This document shows, in pieces, positions 52,574 to 61,376 of a DNA stretch of 64,000 nt. Position 1 is the first letter of the stretch. The number at the start of each line of letters is the position of its first letter. Made by a program: the position numbers and the translations under genes. This DNA is from Anaerosomatales bacterium (GTDB taxonomy: Bacteria > Actinomycetota > Coriobacteriia > Anaerosomatales > Anaerosomataceae). The notes beneath the pieces were generated by a model. That model made no database searches. It was not told where the DNA came from and saw nothing but the letters and a program-made list of their open reading frames with translations. Location: contig JASEEU010000009.1 of NCBI GenBank assembly GCA_030019445.1, positions 1-64,000 on the forward strand, written 5' to 3'.

Positions 52574-53413
52574 CTACCAGTCTCCCGCCGCGACCGGATG
52601 CTCCGCGCGCGGCGTGAGCGCCAGCGCGTCGGCGGTACAGGCGGCGCGGCAGACGCCGCACCCGTAGCAGGCATGCGGGTCGACGAAAGCGCGGCGCGTG
52701 CCGGCGTCGATCGAGATGGCCGAGAACGGACAGTGCTCAACGCACCGGCGGCAACCGGTGCATGCCTCGGCGTCAGCCTCGGCCACGTACTCGCCCTTCC
52801 ACATCGTCTTGTGCTCCCAATGCAGCGTGGTGCGCATCGCCATGCAGCCCGACGCGAGATCACAGTTGCAGATGGCCGCGATCATCGGCGTCTTGAAGGT
52901 CCACACCGAGTGCATGAGGCCCTCGTCCTCGCACCGTCGCAGCAGCGCCATCGCCTCGGCCTTGGTCAGCCGCTGCAACGTGGGCGTGTCAGGCCCGTCG
53001 GCGTAGTCGGAGAACGCCTCGGCGAGGATGTCGTCCACCGGGTTGACGGTCACAGCCAGGCAGTAGCCGCGTTCGGGCGTGCCCGCGAAGTGCCGGCACA
53101 CGCACGGAAGCTGCGTGATGCTCGTCGCGATGTCGAACACGCGCTCGCACTCCTCGATGGGCACCGGCTGGCCGAAGTGGTCACGGACCTGGCGCGGGCC
53201 CGCGATGGCGCGGAAGACCGATCGGACCGGGCGCGGCGACGCCTTGACGGCGTCCAGCAGCTTGACGTTGCGCGCCATGCGGTCGTCGAAGGTCTGCACG
53301 AAGTCGAGCATGTACTCCCGGCGCTCGAGGTCGTGGGTGAGGTCCGCGACGTAATTGGACGCCTCGAGATACCACTTCTTGCCGTCGCCATGCTGGACGC
53401 AGAACTCGCACAT
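52574..53413 (-). CDS. Two-cluster 4Fe-4S ferredoxin-domain protein
   Basis: This 279-residue protein carries two 4Fe-4S ferredoxin motifs near its C-terminus, CTGCRRCVEHCPF and CYGCGVCRAACTA (about residues 218-260). The N-terminus has MCEFCVQHG. The central part contains more cysteines: LPCVCRH, a Cys in RGYC, and ICNCDLASGC. No signal or membrane helix is seen, so it is cytoplasmic. The central domain is not recognised but is probably also metal binding. ATG 53413 has GAGGAGGCG upstream. It is divergent from the ADP-ribosylglycohydrolase gene with a 63-nt gap. Confidence 0.85.
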   Translation of the reverse strand: MCEFCVQHGDGKKWYLEASNYVADLTHDLERREYMLDFVQTFDDRMARNVKLLDAVKASPRPVRSVFRAIAGPRQVRDHFGQPVPIEECERVFDIATSITQLPCVCRHFAGTPERGYCLAVTVNPVDDILAEAFSDYADGPDTPTLQRLTKAEAMALLRRCEDEGLMHSVWTFKTPMIAAICNCDLASGCMAMRTTLHWEHKTMWKGEYVAEADAEACTGCRRCVEHCPFSAISIDAGTRRAFVDPHACYGCGVCRAACTADALALTPRAEHPVAAGDW

Positions 53414-53476
53414 GGGCGCCTCCTCGCTTCTGCCGAGGGTACCATGCTGGTAGGCACTCCGCGGGAAAGATGCGCC

Positions 53477-54478
53477 ATGCCTTCGACGTTCCGCAACATG
53501 GCCCGAGGCTGTCTGATCGGCACCGCCGTCGGTGACGCGCTCGGCGCGCCGGTGGAGTTCCTCTCTCTCGTGCAGATTCGCGCGCGGTTCGGCCCGGAGG
53601 GGCTGCGCGGGCTCGAGCCGTGGGACGGCCACCGCGCAGGGGCCATCACCGATGACACGCAGATGACGCTCGCCACCGCCGCGGGGCTGGCCGACGCGCT
53701 TGCCGAGGGCGTGGACCCGGAGTCGGCGGTCTGGGCCCGTTACCTCGCGTGGTACCAGACGCAGCGCGACCCCGCGGAGCGACGCGCACCCGGCCGAACG
53801 TGCCTCGATGCGCTCGCGGGAAGGGTGCCGGGGAGCGCCGAGGATCCGCTCAACGACTCCAAGGGCTGCGGCGGCGTCATGCGCGTCGCCCCGGTCGGCA
53901 TCGCGTTCGAGCCCGGTTGGGCTTTCGAGCGCGGCGCGGCGCTCGCGGCGCTCACGCACGGGCACCCGTCCGGTTACCTCGCGGCGGGATTCCTCGCTGA
54001 CGTCGTCTCGCGCGTCGCGCACCGCCGCACGGCGCTCTACCGCGCGATCATGGAGGCGCGCGAGGAGCTGCTCGGCTGGGAGTACGCCGAGGAGGTCCTC
54101 GATGCGGTCGACGAGGCGGTGGAGACCGCGATGACCAACCTCGGCGAGCCGCTCACCGTGCAGCACCTCGGCGAGGGCTGGGTGGCCGAGGAAGCGCTCG
54201 CCATCGCGATCGCGTGCGCGCTCGCGCATCCCGAGGACTGGGTGGACGCGGTGCTCGAAGCGGTCAACCACGATGGGGACAGCGATTCGACGGGCGCGAT
54301 CACGGGCGCGCTCATGGGAGTCGTGCTGGGCGTCGAGGCCGTCCCGTACGCGTGGGTGCAGCGGGTGGAGCGCTCGGCGGAGGCGCTTCAGACGGCGGAC
54401 CGGCTGGTAGCGCTCGTCCTCGAGGACCCCGAGGCTCGGTGGGCGGAGGGGCATCCCGCCGAGGAGGAGCAGCTGTAG
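53477..54478 (+). CDS. ADP-ribosylglycohydrolase family protein
   Basis: This 333-residue DraG/ARH-type hydrolase has the two Mg-binding signatures AITDDTQMTLAT near residue 56 and DGDSDSTGAITGAL near 265. The motif GTAVGDALGAPVEF near 12 and DSKGCGGVMRVAP near 128 are also typical. It removes ADP-ribose from proteins or nucleic acids. ATG 53444, in frame, also has a GAGGG nearby and would add 11 residues. No ART partner gene is adjacent. Confidence 0.9.
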   Translation: MPSTFRNMARGCLIGTAVGDALGAPVEFLSLVQIRARFGPEGLRGLEPWDGHRAGAITDDTQMTLATAAGLADALAEGVDPESAVWARYLAWYQTQRDPAERRAPGRTCLDALAGRVPGSAEDPLNDSKGCGGVMRVAPVGIAFEPGWAFERGAALAALTHGHPSGYLAAGFLADVVSRVAHRRTALYRAIMEAREELLGWEYAEEVLDAVDEAVETAMTNLGEPLTVQHLGEGWVAEEALAIAIACALAHPEDWVDAVLEAVNHDGDSDSTGAITGALMGVVLGVEAVPYAWVQRVERSAEALQTADRLVALVLEDPEARWAEGHPAEEEQL

Positions 54479-54497
54479 CACGCACGCCGGGAGCGCG

Positions 54498-55706
54498 TCA
54501 CGCGTTCCGGTACTCCTCGGGCACCTCGCCCGCCTTGAAGATCGCGACCTTGGTCATGGCGGGACCGATCACCTGGTACACGAACGTCGTCGCGGCGATC
54601 ACGTTGATGGCGAGCGCGCCGATCCGTGCGCCGACGTCGCCGTAGGCCGCGAACGTGTGCGAGGCGTCGATGGCCAGGCCGATGGCGACGCCCGCCTGTG
54701 AGAGCAGGCCGAGCCCGAGGTAGCGTCGCACCGTGTCGGGCGCGTTGGAGATGCGCGCTCCGAACCACGCGCCGGACGTCTTGCCGATGACCCGCATCAC
54801 GAGGTACGTGATGCCGATGAGCCCGATGCTCGGCAGCAGCCCGAGGTTCACGCGCGCGCCGACGAGGACGAAGAAGAGCACCATCACCGGCGGGTTGAAC
54901 TCGCTCGTGAGCTCGAACGCGACGCGGTTGTCCCGCGAGATGTTCACGAGCGTGAAGCCGAGCGCCATGTTCGTCAGGATGAGCGAGAGGTTGTAGTGGT
55001 CGGCGAGCCCCGCGCAGAGCGCGATGGCTCCGAGGACGACGATGAGCCGTTGTCCGCGCTGCCGGACCCACCTGAGCGCCCAGTGCAGCGCCCAGCCTGC
55101 GACGGCGCCAAGCAGCAGCGAGCCGCCGATCTCGGCGAGGGGGCGGGCCAGAGCGGACGTCCACTGGAACCCCTCCGCGCCGAGGAGCGCCTTGGTGGTG
55201 GAGGAGGCGAAGGCGTAGATGATGAGCGCGGCCGCATCGTCGAGGCCCACGACGCCGAACAGCGTCGTGGTGAGCGGGCCGCGCGAGCGGTACTGCCAGA
55301 GCACGTCCACGGTGGCCGCCGGCGCCGTAGCCGCGGCAAGCGCTCCGAACACGATCGCGATCGGCAGGCTCTTCGTGACGAGCCACACGGTGCCGAGCAC
55401 GAGGAGGAACGCAGCGCTCGCCTCGAACACGGTGATCACCGTGATGCTCCTGCCCAGCTCCTTGAGCTCGCGGATCTGCAGCTCGCCGCCGATCGTGAAG
55501 CCGATGAGCGCGAGGGCGAAGAGCGAGATCGAGTTGAGTCGCTCGACAAGCTCGGGGCCGAGCACGCCCAGTGCCGATGGTCCGAGCAGGACGCCCACGA
55601 GGATGTAGCCGACGACCCAGGGGATGCGGACCCTGTCGGCCAGCCGGGCTCCGAAGAACCCGAGGAGGATCATGATGCCGATGATGAGGAAGGTACCGAG
55701 CTCCAC
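54498..55706 (-). CDS. CPA2-family cation/proton antiporter
   Basis: This 402-residue transporter has about 12 helices and the CPA2 hallmarks RIPWVVGYILVGVLLGPSAL at the start and a VGLDDAAALI region near 190. No TrkA-N (RCK) regulatory domain is present at the C-terminus, unlike KefB or KefC. The start GTG 55706 lies 2 nt past the CBS gene's stop, so it is translationally linked. Ligand control may therefore come from the separate CBS protein. Substrate ion unknown. Confidence 0.88.
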   Translation of the reverse strand: MELGTFLIIGIMILLGFFGARLADRVRIPWVVGYILVGVLLGPSALGVLGPELVERLNSISLFALALIGFTIGGELQIRELKELGRSITVITVFEASAAFLLVLGTVWLVTKSLPIAIVFGALAAATAPAATVDVLWQYRSRGPLTTTLFGVVGLDDAAALIIYAFASSTTKALLGAEGFQWTSALARPLAEIGGSLLLGAVAGWALHWALRWVRQRGQRLIVVLGAIALCAGLADHYNLSLILTNMALGFTLVNISRDNRVAFELTSEFNPPVMVLFFVLVGARVNLGLLPSIGLIGITYLVMRVIGKTSGAWFGARISNAPDTVRRYLGLGLLSQAGVAIGLAIDASHTFAAYGDVGARIGALAINVIAATTFVYQVIGPAMTKVAIFKAGEVPEEYRNA

Positions 55707-55708
55707 GC

Positions 55709-56164
55709 CTACGACGACTCCCAGCGGTCTTCCATCAGGGCCCGACACACGTCGGCCCGGTTGACGGTCCCGATGAGCATGCCGTCGCGCACGACCGGGA
55801 GCACCTTGATGCCTTCGGTGAGCATCGTCTCCGAGAGGCCGAGAAGATCGACGTCCTCGGTGACGGTGAGTGCGTGCTCGGTCATGTAGTCGGCGACACG
55901 GGCCTCGCCGGCAGCGCCCATCTTGCGTGCGATCTCACCGAAGTCCATGACGAAGATGCCGGAGCGGTCGCGTGAGCGCGGCGCCACGGCGGAGATGATG
56001 TCGGCCTCGGACAGGAAGCCGATGACCTTGAAGTGCTCGTCGACCACGGGGAGCCCCGTGACGCGCAGCATGCTGAAGAGCCGCGCGGCCTCCCGCAGCG
56101 CGGTGTCACGCGAGAGCGCGGTGAGGTCGCGGGTCATGATGTCGCGCACATGGCGGTCAGGCAA
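55709..56164 (-). CDS. Two-CBS-domain protein
   Basis: This 151-residue protein has two CBS motifs at about residues 5-60 and 90-145: VRDIMTRDLTALSRDTALRE and VADYMTEHALTVTEDVDLL. CBS pairs bind adenine nucleotides and control linked transporters or enzymes. The probable start is TTG 56164, 4 nt after a GAGGTGG that lies in the pfkB-like gene. It overlaps that gene by 8 nt and is followed directly by the CPA2 antiporter. Confidence 0.85.
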   Translation of the reverse strand: MPDRHVRDIMTRDLTALSRDTALREAARLFSMLRVTGLPVVDEHFKVIGFLSEADIISAVAPRSRDRSGIFVMDFGEIARKMGAAGEARVADYMTEHALTVTEDVDLLGLSETMLTEGIKVLPVVRDGMLIGTVNRADVCRALMEDRWESS

Positions 56165-57083
56165 CGGGGACCACCTCCACGCGTGCGAGGCACCCTTCGA
56201 CGTCCGCTCGCGACGTGAACTGCCCGGTGGGGGAGCCTGCGGCCGCGAGCGCGCCCGCAACGCCCTCGCGGCCGATCTCGGCGAGCGCGCCGCCCGCGAT
56301 CATCGCGTCGACCATGCCGGCGATGAGCGCGTCGTCGAGCCGGATGCGGCCGCGCAGCCCGCACGTCGGCACGGAGATGGCGTACGCTTCATCGGCCGAG
56401 ACGAGCAAGACCTCGTGCTCGGCGTTCACCACGGCGCTTCCGGCGCTCTCGGCGAGCGTGCGCGCCAGCGCGAGGCGCTCGTCGTGGTCGGTGAGATCGA
56501 AACCATCGTATGACTCGCGGTTGCGCAGGTCCGGCTCGGCCAGGAACGGTCGGGCAGGCAGCGACGCCGCCATGATCGGCTCGCGTGCGTTGAGCGTGAC
56601 CCGGACGTCGCGCGCGGTGGCGAGACGCACGAGCTCCGCGCAGAAGGTCGGCTCCACGCCGGGCGGCAGGCTGCCGGCGATGACGACGTGCTCGGCCGTT
56701 CCGAGCAGCCGTTCGTAGGTGGTGCGGAACGCGGCGAGGTCATCGGGCGAGATCTCCGGTCCGGTCTGGTGCACCTGGGTCAGGGTGCCGGCGTCCGGAT
56801 CGATGATCGCGTAGTTGGTGCGCGTCTTGCCGTTCACCACGGTGAACGCGGTGGTGATCCCGGCATCGCGCAGCGCGTTCTGCACGAATCGACCGGGCCC
56901 GTCTCCCGCGAACCCCATCGCTACCACCTCGTGACCGAGCGCCCGCAGCATGAGGCCGACGTTGACCCCCTTGCCGCCCGGTTGCGTCTCGATCGACTCG
57001 ACCTGGTTGAAGCGGCCGAGCCCGAACGACGGGACCTCGAAGACCTTGTCCACTGACGGGTTGAGCGTCACCGTCAGGATCAT
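56157..57083 (-). CDS. PfkB-family protein with degraded catalytic motifs
   Basis: This 308-residue PfkB fold resembles 1-phosphofructokinase at the N-terminus (LNPSVDKVFEVPSFGLG, PGGKGVNVGLMLRALG). The C-terminal catalytic site is altered. The usual GAGD anion-hole and base motif reads RLDD at residues 248-251, and only the Asp remains. The DTSG-like motif is NARE near 165. The conserved Gly-rich VVSLGAEG region is VVNAEHEV near 219. These changes affect ATP and phosphate binding, so activity is doubtful. It leads an operon with the CBS protein and antiporter, which suggests a sensory role. Confidence 0.85.
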   Translation of the reverse strand: MILTVTLNPSVDKVFEVPSFGLGRFNQVESIETQPGGKGVNVGLMLRALGHEVVAMGFAGDGPGRFVQNALRDAGITTAFTVVNGKTRTNYAIIDPDAGTLTQVHQTGPEISPDDLAAFRTTYERLLGTAEHVVIAGSLPPGVEPTFCAELVRLATARDVRVTLNAREPIMAASLPARPFLAEPDLRNRESYDGFDLTDHDERLALARTLAESAGSAVVNAEHEVLLVSADEAYAISVPTCGLRGRIRLDDALIAGMVDAMIAGGALAEIGREGVAGALAAAGSPTGQFTSRADVEGCLARVEVVPVA

Positions 57084-57133
57084 GCGCGTACACCCCCGGT
57101 GTCATCGGCTGCCGGATGGAGCCGTACCGTCCC

Positions 57134-57161
57134 ACTATAGAACAACGTCGTGACCCGGCAA
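57134..57161 (-). promoter_or_regulatory. Promoter of the pfkB-CBS-antiporter operon
   Basis: On the minus strand TTGCCG (57156-57161), a 16-nt spacer and TATAGT (57134-57139) lie 50-80 nt upstream of the start. Confidence 0.55.
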
Positions 57162-57177
57162 GGACGGCGGGAGTGAC

Positions 57178-57206
57178 CGCCCCCGGCATGACACGCGCCG
57201 GGGGCG
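57178..57206 (-). terminator. Hairpin after the antiporter-like operon
   Basis: A perfect 10-bp stem, CGCCCCCGGC with GCCGGGGGCG, lies 10 nt beyond the stop of the 881-residue subunit. There is no T tract. Confidence 0.6.
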
Positions 57207-57215
57207 GGCGGGGAC

Positions 57216-59861
57216 TCACGCGTTGCCGACAGCGACAGCGAGGAGGAACGCGAGCAACACGAGCACGATCACGGCGATATTGAAGCTCATGTCGCGCGCG
57301 TAGCGCTGGATGCCGCGTCGGGTGAGCGCGACGCTCGCGGCGTCGAGCCGGTCCTCCATGAACCAAGAGACGCGCTCCTGGGTCATCGTCTCAACGACGA
57401 GGCGCGCGATGTCGGTCGACCACTTGGCCGCCCGTTCCAGGCGGGAGAGGCCCTGTGCCTGGTAGGCACGCAGCGTCGCCGGCGTCGGCAGCGCCTGGCG
57501 CGCCGTCTGGCCGAGATGCGCCGCGCTGCCGATCATGTACTGGCGCGGGGCGGCCTCGCGAAGCCTCAGGTCGAAGCGCTCGTCGCTCACGATCCTGTTC
57601 ATCGCCGCCGAGATCTCGCGCAGCACGTTCTCGCCGGCCATCCGGCGTTCAGCGAGTTCGATGGCTGTATGCGCCACGGGCTGACGGAACTCCGTGAGAT
57701 CGGCCACCACGCTTTCGAAGGCAGAACGGACGACGTCGATCTCACCGGTCCGCACCATGTCCGAGAGCACGCCCATGCGCTCCTTCTGGAGCCTGCCGGC
57801 CATGTATGTGGCGATGTCGCGCGCCGCGTCGATGAGCGGCTGCCGGCGCTCCTCCCCGAATGAGGGATGGTCGCGGAGCCAGCGCACGACCGTGGTGACG
57901 GCGTAGCGCACGGTCGCCTGGCGCTCTCGCTCGAGCAGGACGTACGCACGCTGGATGAAGTGCTGGTTCCTCGGGCCGGGCGCCCCGGTCGAGATCGTGA
58001 CGACGAACCGCCGCCACTGACGCTCCAGGCGTTCGGACTCGGCACGATAGTTGACGCGCAGCCACCGAAGCCCGCGCGACGCATGCGAGAGGTAGGCGCC
58101 GTACGCCCGGTCGAGCACGCGGGTGAAGCCGAGGAACCCGTGGGCGGTCCGGCGGTACCAGTAGTCCACGCCGAACCACTTCGGCGGGTGCAGGTGGAAC
58201 AGTCCGAACCGGATCCCCGTGAAGAAGACGGTGAACCCGATCGCGAAGGCGATCACCACCGACATGAGGTCGCCGGGGCTCAGGAAGTATTCGTGCAGGT
58301 ACTCCTGCAGGATGTCGGGGTGCAGCGCCCAGGCGTGCAGCCCGGGTGTGAAGATGCCGTCGATGAGGATCTGCGGCCGCAGCCCCAGAGCGATGATGAA
58401 CGCAGCGAGCAGGCCCATGCCGGCGAGCATGGCCACCGGAGGGTCTTTGACCTCGGGCCCGTACTCTTGCTTCGCCTTGCCGAGAAAGACGAAGCCGATG
58501 AGCTTGATGAACGAGCAGGCGGTGCCGCCGCACGTCACGATGTAGATCTTCTCGGCCACCCCGAGCGAAGCGAGCCCGTGCAGCTCCCATGCCTCGACGA
58601 TGGCGTGGTGGATGAGGCACTTGCTCACGAAACCGTTGAACAGCGGGACGCCGGTGATGCCCGCCGCCGCGATGGCGGTGAACACGAACGTCATCGGCAT
58701 CCGTTTCCAGAGCCCGCCGAGCTTGTACATGTCGAGCTCGCCCGTGCGGAAGAAGACCGCACCCACGCCGAGGAAGAGGCACGCTTTGAACAGCGCGTGG
58801 TTGACGACGTGGTAGAGACCGCCCGCGACGCCCATCGCGCCGTGCGCGCCCAGGTAGCCGGCCGCGCCGATCCCGGCGAGGATGAATCCCATCTGGCTGA
58901 CGCTATGGTACGCGAGCATGCGTTTGGCGTTGTGCTGACCGAGGGCGAGGACAACGCCGATGAACATCGTGGCGACGCCGATCCACAGGATGACGAGGCC
59001 GAACTGGCTGGTGAGATGCCATGCCTCCTCGGCAAGCTCCTCTGAGAGCGTCGGCCGGAAGAGCGCCTCCACCACGCGGAAGATGCCGTACGCCCCGGCC
59101 TTGATCATGACGCCGGAAAGCAGCGCGCTGGCAGGGGACGGCGCGACCGGGTGGGCGTCGGGGAGCCACACGTGGACGGGCAGCATGCCCGCTTTCACAC
59201 CGAAGCCGGCCACGAGGAGGACGAAGGCGGTCCAGCGGAGCGCTTCCGAACCTCCCTCGAGGGGTATCGGCCCGATCGCGCCGGTGCTGCCGAGCGCGTA
59301 GGTGATGAGGATGCCCCCGACCAGCGCGAAGCCACCCAGCACCGTCATCCAGAAGTACTTGATCGACGCCTTCTTGGCCTCGTCGGTCTCGGTGTGCACC
59401 ACAAGCAGGTACGCCACGAGGCCGAGCGCCTCGAAGAACAGGTAGAGGGTGACGAGGTCCCCGGCGAGGACCACGCCGATGTTGGCGGCGAGCACGACGA
59501 GGCTGACCGTCTGGTAGCGGTCGCGGGCATGCTCGTGCTTCATGTAGCCGGTCGAGTACAGCGTGGAGCAGAACCACACGAACGACGTGAACAGCGCGAA
59601 CAGCATGCCGAAGCTGTCGACGGTGAAGTGCATCCTGCCGAGCAACCCGGGCAGGTAGCACGTCACGCGGTGGTACTCTTCCACGAGCGGCACGAGGGCG
59701 GCAGCAAGCGCGACGACCGACCCCGATATCGCTACGGCCGCGATGTCGCGCGCCAGCTCGGAGCGCTTGCCGAGCGGCCGCATGAGCAGCGCGCCGACGA
59801 GCGGCACGAGCACCATCAGGGCGGGTATCGGGCTGAACCCCGCGTGTGCGAACTCCTCCAC
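57216..59861 (-). CDS. NuoL/MrpA-like proton-translocating subunit with a long helical C-terminal extension
   Basis: This 881-residue protein begins with about 14 membrane helices (residues 1-540) of the proton-pumping quinone oxidoreductase/Mrp family. Family features include LFLFEALGLVAYLLV with the TM5 Glu near 145, GFGVKAGMLPVHVWLPDAHP near 220, and VMIKAGAYGIFR with a conserved Lys near 252. A soluble, Arg-rich helical region of about 280 residues follows (about 590-850), then a final membrane helix at about 860-878 (FNIAVIVLVLLAFLLAVAVG). NuoL has a lateral helix of this type, but this extension is much longer. It is the last gene of the antiporter-like series. Confidence 0.85.
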   Translation of the reverse strand: MEEFAHAGFSPIPALMVLVPLVGALLMRPLGKRSELARDIAAVAISGSVVALAAALVPLVEEYHRVTCYLPGLLGRMHFTVDSFGMLFALFTSFVWFCSTLYSTGYMKHEHARDRYQTVSLVVLAANIGVVLAGDLVTLYLFFEALGLVAYLLVVHTETDEAKKASIKYFWMTVLGGFALVGGILITYALGSTGAIGPIPLEGGSEALRWTAFVLLVAGFGVKAGMLPVHVWLPDAHPVAPSPASALLSGVMIKAGAYGIFRVVEALFRPTLSEELAEEAWHLTSQFGLVILWIGVATMFIGVVLALGQHNAKRMLAYHSVSQMGFILAGIGAAGYLGAHGAMGVAGGLYHVVNHALFKACLFLGVGAVFFRTGELDMYKLGGLWKRMPMTFVFTAIAAAGITGVPLFNGFVSKCLIHHAIVEAWELHGLASLGVAEKIYIVTCGGTACSFIKLIGFVFLGKAKQEYGPEVKDPPVAMLAGMGLLAAFIIALGLRPQILIDGIFTPGLHAWALHPDILQEYLHEYFLSPGDLMSVVIAFAIGFTVFFTGIRFGLFHLHPPKWFGVDYWYRRTAHGFLGFTRVLDRAYGAYLSHASRGLRWLRVNYRAESERLERQWRRFVVTISTGAPGPRNQHFIQRAYVLLERERQATVRYAVTTVVRWLRDHPSFGEERRQPLIDAARDIATYMAGRLQKERMGVLSDMVRTGEIDVVRSAFESVVADLTEFRQPVAHTAIELAERRMAGENVLREISAAMNRIVSDERFDLRLREAAPRQYMIGSAAHLGQTARQALPTPATLRAYQAQGLSRLERAAKWSTDIARLVVETMTQERVSWFMEDRLDAASVALTRRGIQRYARDMSFNIAVIVLVLLAFLLAVAVGNA

Positions 59862-59864
59862 CGC

Positions 59865-61373
59865 CTACCCTCCGAACACGACCTGCGCCGCCAGGCGCGC
59901 GAGCGAGAGCGGCATGCCGGGGACGGCCGCAGCCGCCCCGAGGACCACGGTGAGCGCCGCGGCCACGACGAGCGGCACGAGCATCGTGAGCGGCGCCTCG
60001 CGCCCGGTGCGCTCGCTGCGCTCGGCGAGGGGCGCCGGTTCCTTGAAGTACGCCGCGTACACGATCGGCAGCAGGTAGATCGCCGCGAGGAGCGCCCCGC
60101 CGAGCAGGACCGCGAGGTAGAGCGGCTGATCGACGTCGAGCATGCCGAGGCCGAGGTACCACTTGCTGACGAAGCCCGCCAGCGGCGGCGTTCCGATCAT
60201 GCCAAGCGCCGCCACGGCGAAGGCAGCCATCGTCACCGGCATCCGTCTGGCGATGCCGGCCAGCTGGCTTACGTTCCGCAAACCTACCTGCTTGATCAGC
60301 AGGCCCGCACAGAGGAAGAGCGTCCCCTTCATGAACGCGTGGTTGGCTACGTGCACGAGCGCCCCCGCGGTCGCCTCCTCGCCGAGGAGCGCCACGCCGA
60401 GCGTCACGTACCCCATCTGCGAGATGGTCGAGTACGCGAGCCGGCGCTTCAGGTTGTCCTGGTTGACCGCGAGCAGCGCCGCCACGACGACGGTGATGGC
60501 GGCGAGGTAGGCGAGCCAGCGCATCACGTCGAGCTCGGCGAGCAGTTCCACGCCGAACACGTTGAACACCGCCCGCATGATCCCGAAGCAGCCGGCAGCG
60601 ACCATGATGCCGGAGAGCGTGGCCGAGAACGGAGCCGGAGCGGCCGGGTGCGCGTCGGGGACCCAGCCGTGCAGCGGCATGATCGCCGCTTTGACCCCGA
60701 AGCCGGCGACGAAGCACCAGAAGATGACGAGCAGGCTCGTGTGGTCCATCCCCGCGTCGAGGATGCCCGCGGTGGTCAGGGTCTGATCGCCGGCGAGGAA
60801 GAACGTGAACACCACGGCGAGCAGCACGAGGCTGCCGCCGATCAGGATGTAGATGATGTACTTCGTACCGGCGGCCATCGCATCGGGCGTCTCCTCATGG
60901 ACGACGAGCGGATAGGTGAGGATGCTGAACAGCTCGTAGAAGATGAGGAACGTGAGCAGATTGCCCGCGTATGCGACGCCCATGGTCCAGGCGAGGCACA
61001 GCATGAAGAACGCGTAGTAGCGGCTCTGCCGGTGCTCATCGGCCATATAGCCGAGCGAGTACACGAGCGCGAGGAGCCACAGCACCGAGGCGGTGAGGCC
61101 GAACAGCGCCCCGAGCGCGTCCACGCGCAGGTACATCCAGATGCGCGGGGTGAGCTGGAGCAGGTATGTCTCGTAGACCGTCCCGTCGAGCACGCCCGGG
61201 ACGAAACTCACGGCGATGCCTGCTGTGGCGGCGACGCAGACTCCGAGCATGACGCCGCGCGCGCGGGGGGACTCACGCGTCAGCGGCACGACGAGGACGG
61301 CGCCCAGGATCGGCAGCAGGAACGCCAGCGGCACCAGGACCGAGGTCGTAAGCTGACTCTCCACGACGTCCAC
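59865..61373 (-). CDS. MrpD/NuoM-like antiporter subunit
   Basis: This 502-residue membrane subunit has 14 helices. It has IFYELFSILTYPLVVHEET with the TM5 Glu near 135 and GFGVKAAIMPLHGWVPDAHP with the TM7 Lys near 220. At the place where two of its neighbours have VVKAG or VMIKAG it reads IMVAAG (near 252), so the TM8 Lys is replaced by Ala. It lies 3 nt upstream of the next subunit in the same operon. Confidence 0.88.
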   Translation of the reverse strand: MDVVESQLTTSVLVPLAFLLPILGAVLVVPLTRESPRARGVMLGVCVAATAGIAVSFVPGVLDGTVYETYLLQLTPRIWMYLRVDALGALFGLTASVLWLLALVYSLGYMADEHRQSRYYAFFMLCLAWTMGVAYAGNLLTFLIFYELFSILTYPLVVHEETPDAMAAGTKYIIYILIGGSLVLLAVVFTFFLAGDQTLTTAGILDAGMDHTSLLVIFWCFVAGFGVKAAIMPLHGWVPDAHPAAPAPFSATLSGIMVAAGCFGIMRAVFNVFGVELLAELDVMRWLAYLAAITVVVAALLAVNQDNLKRRLAYSTISQMGYVTLGVALLGEEATAGALVHVANHAFMKGTLFLCAGLLIKQVGLRNVSQLAGIARRMPVTMAAFAVAALGMIGTPPLAGFVSKWYLGLGMLDVDQPLYLAVLLGGALLAAIYLLPIVYAAYFKEPAPLAERSERTGREAPLTMLVPLVVAAALTVVLGAAAAVPGMPLSLARLAAQVVFGG

Positions 61374-61376
61374 TCC

